From positions 1 to 10,868 of the forward strand of contig JBMNTU010000081.1 of NCBI GenBank assembly GCA_050945895.1: a stretch of 10,868 bases of DNA. The letters are read 5' to 3'. The notes beneath the pieces were generated by a model that saw only the letters and a list, made by a program, of their open reading frames with translations, ran no database searches and was not told the DNA's origin. The position numbers were made by a program, and so were the translations under genes. Below, in pieces: positions 6,414-10,868 of this stretch. Origin of the DNA: JBMNTU01 sp050945895. GTDB taxonomy: Bacteria > Bacillota > Clostridia > Christensenellales > Christensenellaceae. The first letter of the stretch is position 1. The number at the start of each line of letters is the position of its first letter.

Positions 6414-6443
6414 AAAAAAGCAGGCTCCATGTCCTGCTTTTTT
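6414..6443. terminator. Bidirectional terminator ending the leftward tsaE-to-SEC-C run
   Basis: AAAAAAGCAGG (6414-6424) and CCTGCTTTTTT (6433-6443) form a perfect inverted repeat around an eight-base loop, giving a T-run on either strand. It lies ten bases past the stop of the SEC-C gene, and also backs up the tRNA-Val terminator in the other direction. Confidence 0.9.
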
Positions 6444-6453
6444 GATACTGCCG

Positions 6454-6957
6454 TCATCCGGCTTTTCCACAACATTTTTTATACTTTTTTCCGCTGCCGC
6501 ACGGGCATGGGTCGTTTCGCCCAACGGTTTTTTCCGAAACAGCCTGCTTGGAGGCGCGCCATTCCCGTGTGATTTCGTCCCTGCGCTCTTTGGTCAGGAT
6601 ATCGTCCCACTGCGGAAGGGTGTACAGCCACTTTGCCTTTGCATCGTTCATGTTAAAGAACAGCTTTTCAAAATCGATATCCAGCGACACTTCGCTTTCT
6701 TCGTCCAAATCTGCAACGGCAAGTTCCGTTTTTAGGCTGGTATTGATTCCATCGAGAAAGCCAAAAAACACCGTTGGTTCTATTTCAAACTGCGCTGCCA
6801 GATCTGCAACTTTTCCTTCGTACTTTATGCTTGTGTCCGAAAGGATCTTTTCGTACACGGTCGTCTCCGTTGCAAAATAGTCGTCCCAAAACGCTTGTTG
6901 TTGCTGCGGCGTTTGCGGGATACTTGCCAATTGTTCCCATTTTTCCTGTAATTTCAT
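6454..6957 (-). CDS. SEC-C motif zinc-binding protein
   Basis: The product has 167 residues. The last ~22 form a SEC-C zinc-binding motif, GRNDPCPCGSGKKYKKCCG, with ligands C151, C153, C162 and C163, the same module found at the C-terminus of SecA. The preceding ~145 residues are mostly helical and acidic, with an FLDGINTSL segment and an LDIDFEKLFFNMNDAKAKWLY segment that I associate with a family of short clostridial SEC-C proteins. The function of that family is not established. The ATG overlaps the isocitrate dehydrogenase stop by four bases (ATGA, 6954-6957), so translation is probably coupled. It is the last gene before the terminator. Binding to ribosome, SecB-like or other partners is possible by analogy with SecA but is only inference. 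Confidence 0.85.
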   Translation of the reverse strand: MKLQEKWEQLASIPQTPQQQQAFWDDYFATETTVYEKILSDTSIKYEGKVADLAAQFEIEPTVFFGFLDGINTSLKTELAVADLDEESEVSLDIDFEKLFFNMNDAKAKWLYTLPQWDDILTKERRDEITREWRASKQAVSEKTVGRNDPCPCGSGKKYKKCCGKAG

Positions 6958-8165
6958 ACGTTCACCATGTCCTTAAGCTTATTTGCCACTGCTTTTATAA
7001 ACCCATGCGTATCCACAATATTCTTTTCCTTTACCTCCGACAACAGCGCCAGGTCTTTTGTCATGGTCCCCTGCTCAATTGTTTCTATGGAAGCTTTTTC
7101 AAGCGCATCTCCAAACTGTACAAGCGCTGCATTTCCATCCAGCTCGCCGCGTTTTTTCAGCGCTCCGCTCCATGCAAAGATCGTTGCCATGGAGTTTGTG
7201 GACGTTTCCTCCCCTTCGAGGTGCTTGTAGTAGTGCCGCGTGACCGTGCCGTGCGCCGCTTCGTATTCATAGTTTCCATCCGGCGAGACCAATACCGAAG
7301 TCATCATCGCAAGGCTGCCAAATGCAGTTGCCACCATGTCGCTCATAACGTCGCCGTCATAGTTCTTACACGCCCAGATATACCCGCCTTCCGAACGGAT
7401 AACACGGGCAACCGCATCGTCTATCAGCGTATAGAAGTATTCAATTCCAAGTTCCTCGAATTTTTGCTTATACTCTGCATCATATATTTCCTGGAAAATA
7501 TCCTTGAAGGTATGATCATAAATTTTGGATATGGTATCCTTTGTTGCAAACCATAGATCCTGCTTGGTATCGACCGCATAATTGAAACAGCTTCGGGCAA
7601 AGCTCGATATGGATTTATCGGTATTGTACATAGACTGCGCGATTCCGCCCCCTTCATACGAAAATACAGGCAAGCGCGTTTCTTTGCCGTTCGTTGTAAT
7701 GACCATCTCAAATTTCGAATTTGCCGGCACACGGAATTCCGTATCCCTGTATACGTCGCCATACGCATGACGCGCAATCGTAATGGGTTTTTTCCATGTT
7801 TTTACAGTGGGGCTGATTCCCTTCACCAAAATAGGCGCACGAAAAACCGTTCCGTCCAATATTGCACGGATCGTTCCGTTGGGGCTTTTGTACATATCTT
7901 TTAAATCGTACTCTTCGACGCGCTGCGCATTGGGCGTAATGGTCGCGCACTTCACGCCTACGCCATACTTTTTGATCGCTTCTGCTGCATCGTATGTAAT
8001 CTGATCCCCTGTTTCATCCCTCTTTTTCAGTCCCAGATCGTAATACTCTGCGTTCAGTTCCACAAACGGCGTAATCAATTCGTCCTTAATCATCTGCCAG
8101 ATAATGCGCGTCATTTCATCCCCGTCCATTTCAACGAGCGGGGTTTTCATGGGTATTTTTACCAT
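6954..8165 (-). CDS. icd: NADP-dependent isocitrate dehydrogenase, eukaryote-like type
   Basis: Oxidatively decarboxylates isocitrate to 2-oxoglutarate with NADP+, in the cytosol, feeding glutamate synthesis and supplying NADPH. Its 403 residues match the homodimeric eukaryote-like subfamily rather than E. coli Icd. Visible isocitrate-binding residues are S94-PNGTIR (94-100), R109 in VFRAPI and R132 in ARHAYGD. Metal-binding aspartates are D249/D250 (LIDDAV), D272 and D276 (NYDGDVMSD). Y138 in GDVYR is in place. HGTVTRH (305-311) carries the Arg-His pair that selects NADP over NAD in this group. The ATG at 8165 follows AGGAGG (8171-8176) with ideal spacing. An ATG four bases upstream is out of frame. 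The gene lies 54 bases after the membrane protein gene and overlaps the SEC-C gene. A private promoter was not found, so it is probably read from upstream. Confidence 0.96.
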   Translation of the reverse strand: MVKIPMKTPLVEMDGDEMTRIIWQMIKDELITPFVELNAEYYDLGLKKRDETGDQITYDAAEAIKKYGVGVKCATITPNAQRVEEYDLKDMYKSPNGTIRAILDGTVFRAPILVKGISPTVKTWKKPITIARHAYGDVYRDTEFRVPANSKFEMVITTNGKETRLPVFSYEGGGIAQSMYNTDKSISSFARSCFNYAVDTKQDLWFATKDTISKIYDHTFKDIFQEIYDAEYKQKFEELGIEYFYTLIDDAVARVIRSEGGYIWACKNYDGDVMSDMVATAFGSLAMMTSVLVSPDGNYEYEAAHGTVTRHYYKHLEGEETSTNSMATIFAWSGALKKRGELDGNAALVQFGDALEKASIETIEQGTMTKDLALLSEVKEKNIVDTHGFIKAVANKLKDMVNV

Positions 8166-8219
8166 ACATTCCTCCTAAATCTTCTAACACATATTCGCGT
8201 CTACAGCGAGTATGAATGT

Positions 8220-8771
8220 TTACTCTGTCTTTATTGCCTCTTCCCTTCCCGGAAGAAGCACGTTTGAAAGCGGCGTCAAAAGCGGTGCCAGTAACGGCAA
8301 CACCATCAACAAAACGTCTATTTTTGTAAATAAGTTGGTCAGCACGGTAAATACGCAAAGTATCAGACAACTCAACAAAAATACACTAACCAGCCTTTTG
8401 GAGCATACGAGCGGCGTTTTTTCGTCTTCAATTTTTATAATCCTTGTATATTTCCAAAAAATGATGGTGATGACGGCAGCCAGCACAAGAAGCCACGCCA
8501 GATAACCGTAAAACAGGCCCATTTCGTATTGCATTGTATTGCTTAAGTACGCGCGCAGCATCGCTTCCCCCAGGATGCTGATCAGAAAAATTCCTGCCAG
8601 CGGCAGGTAGGTCATAACAAAATGATTTTTGATCCATCCAAAATATCGACGGTTATCGAACCCCGAAGACTGCAGGATATGGCCAAAGCGCATCTGGCAA
8701 ATAACCATAAACGGTACATACAGCAGACTGATCGCACATACGCTAAGCGCAAAAAAATCTGAAAACATCAT
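8220..8771 (-). CDS. Integral membrane protein resembling the N-terminal domain of clostridial MurF fusions
   Basis: The product has 183 residues and about five membrane segments, at roughly 5-27, 52-72, 86-106, 127-147 and 151-173. Between segments 1 and 2 lies a polar stretch with RRYFGWIKNH (41-50), and before segment 4 the sequence KTPLV followed by basic residues (118-126). This order resembles the membrane-embedded N-terminal region I recall in some clostridial MurF (UDP-MurNAc-tripeptide:D-Ala-D-Ala ligase) proteins, but here no ligase domain follows. The frame stops at 8220, 54 bases before icd. The similarity is from memory and unverified. The start has two adjacent ATGs (8771, 8768). 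GGAGG (8787-8791) is ~15 bases upstream, longer than usual, and no alternative start lies between. It is in the position often taken by tsaD after rimI. Confidence 0.75.
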   Translation of the reverse strand: MMFSDFFALSVCAISLLYVPFMVICQMRFGHILQSSGFDNRRYFGWIKNHFVMTYLPLAGIFLISILGEAMLRAYLSNTMQYEMGLFYGYLAWLLVLAAVITIIFWKYTRIIKIEDEKTPLVCSKRLVSVFLLSCLILCVFTVLTNLFTKIDVLLMVLPLLAPLLTPLSNVLLPGREEAIKTE

Positions 8772-8802
8772 AAGGCTGTAAAAAGACCTCCCTGCATATA
8801 AA

Positions 8803-9282
8803 TCATACCCCGCTTACATCCTGTAAATGCGAAAGCCCGCGCTCTGTCCACATCACATAGGCATCCTCATTATTGTTTGGATAATATCGTTTTCGAAGCC
8901 CGTGTACAGAAAACCCGCATTTCTTATACAGCTTCATAGCCGACCGGTTGGAAACGCGCACCTCCAGCGTCATGCTCTCTGCGCCCATTTCCTTGGCTAC
9001 TTCCTGGAGCTCGCGCATCAGGGTATACGCATACCCCCTGCCGCGGTATTCCTCTAAAATACAAACATTTGTAATATGTGCTTCATCCAGTATAATCCAC
9101 ATGCCCCCATAGCCGATGATCTTATCCCTCAGCACTACTACCATGTATACAGTATGCGGATTTTCGATGATATCGTCATACAGCATCGCATATGACCACG
9201 GCGCCTCAAAGCAGGAGTTTTCGCAATAATGGATTTGTTCAAGGTCGCCCATTTCCGCCCTTCTAACAACGAGTTCTTCCAA
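8803..9282 (-). CDS. rimI: Ribosomal protein S18-alanine N-acetyltransferase
   Basis: A GNAT-fold enzyme that acetylates the N-terminal alanine of ribosomal protein S18 using acetyl-CoA. It has 159 residues, usual for the family. The acetyl-CoA pyrophosphate-binding loop is R80-GRGYA (80-85) after ITNVCILEEY. E107 in LEVRVSNRSA and Y119 in LYKKCGF match the catalytic Glu and Tyr of the RimI family, and the conserved RKRYYPNNNEDAYVM segment (130-144) is present. The initiation codon is TTG (9282-9280). AGGAG at 9291-9295 is eight bases upstream, and the only nearby ATG (9298) is in another frame. The gene overlaps the 3' end of tsaB by 20 bases. The tsaE-tsaB-rimI order is common in Firmicutes. 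The tsaD gene that often follows is absent here. Confidence 0.93.
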   Translation of the reverse strand: MEELVVRRAEMGDLEQIHYCENSCFEAPWSYAMLYDDIIENPHTVYMVVVLRDKIIGYGGMWIILDEAHITNVCILEEYRGRGYAYTLMRELQEVAKEMGAESMTLEVRVSNRSAMKLYKKCGFSVHGLRKRYYPNNNEDAYVMWTERGLSHLQDVSGV

Positions 9283-9955
9283 TGTTCTCTCTCCTCATGC
9301 GCTCTGCCTGGCTTTCGCGCAAATAATGCGGCGCAAGTTCTTTATAGTCGATCAACCTGTTTTGGAGTGCTTTTTCATGCGCCAGCACGCATATAGACGA
9401 CGCTTTTTGGAGCATGTCCTTCTCTTTCAGGAATACCGCATTCGTTTTTATTTTTTCAATTTCTTGCCTGTATGCCAGCGCACCGTCGCCCACAAACACG
9501 ACCGGCCTTTCCGGCAGCTCGGCAAGCAGCTCATCCAACGGGCAAGCGGCTTCTTCGACGATTATCTGTTCTTCCAGCACCGCCAGCGCATACACCTCCC
9601 GGCGGCGGGCGTCCATCATTGCACATATTGGAAAGCCGCTGCATTGTACATTTTTTGTTAGCGCCAACAGCGCATTTACATCGGCTATCGGTTTACCTGC
9701 CGCATACGCCATTGCCGATACTGTGTTTACGCCGATGCGTATACCCGTAAACGAACCGGGGCCGTTTGCACAGGCAAACACGTCTACCTGTCCGGCTTCT
9801 TTACCTGTTAGCCTCAATAAATCGTCAACTGCTTGCAGCAGCGTAATAGAATGCTTTTTTCCGGCATTAATGTTGATTTCACCAAGTAAGCTGTTCTGGT
9901 CTGTCAACGCAACGGAAAGCCTATTTCCTGTTATATCTATTCCCAGGATGATCAT
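9263..9955 (-). CDS. tsaB: tRNA threonylcarbamoyladenosine biosynthesis protein TsaB
   Basis: A non-catalytic ASKHA-fold partner of TsaD in the complex that places threonylcarbamoyl on A37 of ANN-decoding tRNAs. It has 230 residues, typical in length. The N-terminus MIILGIDITGNRLSVAL is the first ASKHA beta strand pair. ANGPGSFTGIRIG (63-75) is the TsaB signature, and MDARRREVYAL (114-124) is the second conserved block. The ATG at 9955 overlaps the tsaE stop by four bases (ATGA, 9952-9955), implying coupled translation. The frame is open 35 codons further upstream, but that part is only tsaE read in another frame. The stop at 9263-9265 lies 20 bases inside rimI. Confidence 0.95.
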   Translation of the reverse strand: MIILGIDITGNRLSVALTDQNSLLGEININAGKKHSITLLQAVDDLLRLTGKEAGQVDVFACANGPGSFTGIRIGVNTVSAMAYAAGKPIADVNALLALTKNVQCSGFPICAMMDARRREVYALAVLEEQIIVEEAACPLDELLAELPERPVVFVGDGALAYRQEIEKIKTNAVFLKEKDMLQKASSICVLAHEKALQNRLIDYKELAPHYLRESQAERMRRENIGRTRC

Positions 9956-10377
9956 AAGCCGACCTCCGAAACGGTGATTTTCCGCTTGTTCTCCGGCGCA
10001 TATTCCAGCTTTATATCCCACCGTTTCGCCGGCAAAGCCTCTTCGATCCGGTCTGCCCATTCAACAACGCACACACCGTCTCCCTCAGCTTTCTCATAAA
10101 AATCAAGATCGGCAAGCTCATCCGTGGAGTCGCAGCGGTATACATCGTAGTGATACAGCGGAATTCTTCCGCTCTCGTACACCAAAAGCAACGTGTAGGT
10201 TGGGCTGGTAATGGTTTCTGTTACACCCAGCCCCTCGGCAAGCCCTTTTACAAATGTCGTTTTCCCGGCACCAAGATCGCCATAAAGCCCTATAAAGCTT
10301 CCGTTCCCAAGGCAATCGGCAATTTTTTTTGCATATTCGCCCAGCTGCGTTTCGTTTAAAATATATGTTTCGGTCAT
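9952..10377 (-). CDS. tsaE: tRNA threonylcarbamoyladenosine biosynthesis ATPase TsaE
   Basis: A small P-loop ATPase that binds and cycles the TsaB-TsaD complex during t6A synthesis. It has 141 residues. The Walker A is GDLGAGKTT (33-41). The TSPTYTL block (57-63) and the H76-YDVYR segment follow, then VVEWADR (104-110) with the conserved Glu106-Trp107. The C-terminal tail is short and beta-like, as in the family. The ATG at 10377 has only a modest AGGA / GAAGAG purine stretch upstream. It is the first gene of the leftward run, downstream of the promoter at 10429-10457, and divergent from tRNA-Pro. Confidence 0.95.
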   Translation of the reverse strand: MTETYILNETQLGEYAKKIADCLGNGSFIGLYGDLGAGKTTFVKGLAEGLGVTETITSPTYTLLLVYESGRIPLYHYDVYRCDSTDELADLDFYEKAEGDGVCVVEWADRIEEALPAKRWDIKLEYAPENKRKITVSEVGL

Positions 10378-10428
10378 CTCTTCATCCTGGGCGCTTGCGC
10401 TTTGCCCCGCTTATTCCATACATAATAT

Positions 10429-10457
10429 ATGATATACGATTGACCCTGTTTTTGCAA
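10429..10457 (-). promoter_or_regulatory. Promoter of the tsaE-tsaB-rimI-icd run
   Basis: On the minus strand TTGCAA (10457-10452), a 17-bp spacer and TATCAT (10434-10429). Transcription would start near 10422, leaving a ~45-base leader before tsaE. Confidence 0.6.
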
Positions 10458-10489
10458 GAAAAACTACGTCTGCGATATTCAAGTACTCC

Positions 10490-10519
10490 TTGACACACAA
10501 AGCTACCGGGTGATAGAAT
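10490..10519 (+). promoter_or_regulatory. Promoter of tRNA-Pro
   Basis: A perfect TTGACA (10490-10495), an 18-bp spacer and TAGAAT (10514-10519), one mismatch from TATAAT. The predicted start near 10526 is ~19 bases before the tRNA, similar to the spacing seen for tRNA-Val. Confidence 0.8.
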
Positions 10520-10544
10520 AATACGCGTACTGGTTTTTGCTCAT

Positions 10545-10621
10545 CTGGGTGTAGCGCAGTTTGGTAGCGTGCTTGAATGGGGTTCAAGAGGTCGCAGGTT
10601 CAATTCCTGTCACCCAGACCA
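10545..10621 (+). tRNA. tRNA-Pro (anticodon GGG), CCA encoded
   Basis: A complete 77-base cloverleaf. The acceptor CTGGGTG (10545-10551) pairs with CACCCAG (10611-10617). The D-stem is GCGC/GCGT. The anticodon stem is CTTGA/TCAAG around ATGGGGT, with anticodon GGG at 10579-10581. The T-stem is GCAGG/CCTGT with loop TTCAATT. Discriminator A10618 is followed by CCA. The C1-G72 end pair is typical of bacterial tRNA-Pro. It reads CCC and CCU codons. It has its own promoter and terminator. Confidence 0.97.
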
Positions 10622-10626
10622 GTCTG

Positions 10627-10673
10627 AGTGTTCTTATAGGACTTGAGAGTTCTGTAAGAACACTGTTTTATTT
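10627..10673 (+). terminator. Intrinsic terminator of tRNA-Pro
   Basis: AGTGTTCTTA (10627-10636) pairs perfectly with TAAGAACACT (10655-10664). Six more pairs, including two G-T, extend this to a 16-bp stem with a six-base loop. TTTT-A-TTT follows at 10666-10673. Confidence 0.85.
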
Positions 10674-10868
10674 GTTCAGTCTTTGATAAAGCGGCGCTTT
10701 CTTTCTTGTCTATCAATGTGCCGATGGTTTCCTTTTCATGGATTTGGGCTGCCCCCAATCTTTGTACCAAGTACAGAGTTAGTGGAGGAGGCATCGTAAA
10801 AGTTTCTTATACAGCATATACCATGCTCTGAGGCGCTGGCGGCCTGCCGCCAAGGCTACTATGTGGTC
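10674..10868. other. Right-end stretch without an assignable gene
   Basis: No frame shows a recognisable protein. A minus-strand frame opening at 10794 (M-P-P-P-L-T-L-Y) is open for 64 codons, but its last third is only the antisense of the tRNA terminator, and it has no ribosome binding site. A GGAGGAGG on the plus strand (10784-10791) is not followed by a start codon. A GC-rich palindrome, TGGCGGC/GCCGCCA, lies at 10837-10852. The DNA could be spacer, or the edge of something inserted next to the tRNA; this cannot be decided within the window. Confidence 0.35.

Noticed and set aside
6774..7556. A 260-codon plus-strand frame across the SEC-C and icd genes
   Set aside because: Both genes beneath it are confidently identified on the minus strand. 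The frame has no recognisable motif and no binding site.
8131..8219. A frame reading L-G-G-M-Y-G-K just beyond the membrane protein, reminiscent of the P-loop that follows the membrane part in MurF fusions
   Set aside because: The resemblance comes from the icd ribosome binding site and first codons read in another frame. There is no ligase sequence after it, so it is not a frameshifted MurF.
9956..10060. A 35-codon N-terminal extension of TsaB
   Set aside because: It is tsaE read in another frame. The TsaB fold begins at M-I-I-L-G-I-D, and the ATGA overlap explains initiation.
10600..10794. A 64-codon minus-strand frame near the right end
   Set aside because: It has no binding site and no recognised family, and its last third is antisense to the tRNA-Pro terminator.
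1..10868. Search for CRISPR arrays, insertion sequences, phage genes and defence systems
   Set aside because: No regularly spaced repeats, transposase or integrase motifs, or defence-related domains were seen in any frame.

Overview
This window looks like an ordinary chromosomal stretch from a Gram-positive anaerobe of the class Clostridia. The evidence is strong AGGAGG-type ribosome binding sites, sigma-A-like promoters with 16-18 bp spacers, T-tailed intrinsic terminators, tRNAs with encoded CCA ends, a DUF4364-type regulator, and a tsaE-tsaB-rimI cluster. The eukaryote-like NADP-isocitrate dehydrogenase fits some Clostridia (for example Christensenella-like lineages), but genus cannot be fixed from the sequence alone.

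Layout. Positions 1-580 hold no conventional gene. They contain a terminator (75-103), leftward extended -10 boxes, a GC-rich hairpin (344-393), a possible 19-residue mini-ORF with a good ribosome binding site (441-500), and a 15-bp terminator hairpin (517-550). A secreted lipoprotein gene runs leftward (581-1279) from a near-consensus promoter and is divergent from the next unit. From a near-perfect promoter at 1397-1425, the rightward unit encodes a tiny two-helix membrane protein, valyl-tRNA synthetase (valS) and a short folylpolyglutamate synthase (folC). valS and folC overlap by one base. Convergent to folC is a DUF4364 protein gene, whose probable terminator lies inside the folC coding sequence. 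tRNA-Val(GAC) follows on the plus strand with its own promoter and terminator.

From about 10457 down to 6414 a leftward, tightly packed run encodes tsaE, tsaB, rimI, a membrane protein, NADP-isocitrate dehydrogenase and a SEC-C protein. It has a promoter at 10429-10457 and a terminator at 6414-6443. TsaE and TsaB belong to the tRNA t6A modification pathway, and RimI acetylates ribosomal protein S18. Isocitrate dehydrogenase supplies 2-oxoglutarate and NADPH. tRNA-Pro(GGG), with promoter and a 16-bp terminator stem, lies divergently at the right end. The last ~195 bases contain nothing I can assign.

No defence system, prophage, CRISPR array or clearly new multi-gene system is visible. The items most worth a second look are the possible structured RNA/mini-ORF locus at 340-553, the stand-alone MurF-type membrane domain at 8220-8771, the N-terminally short FolC, and the terminator embedded in folC.
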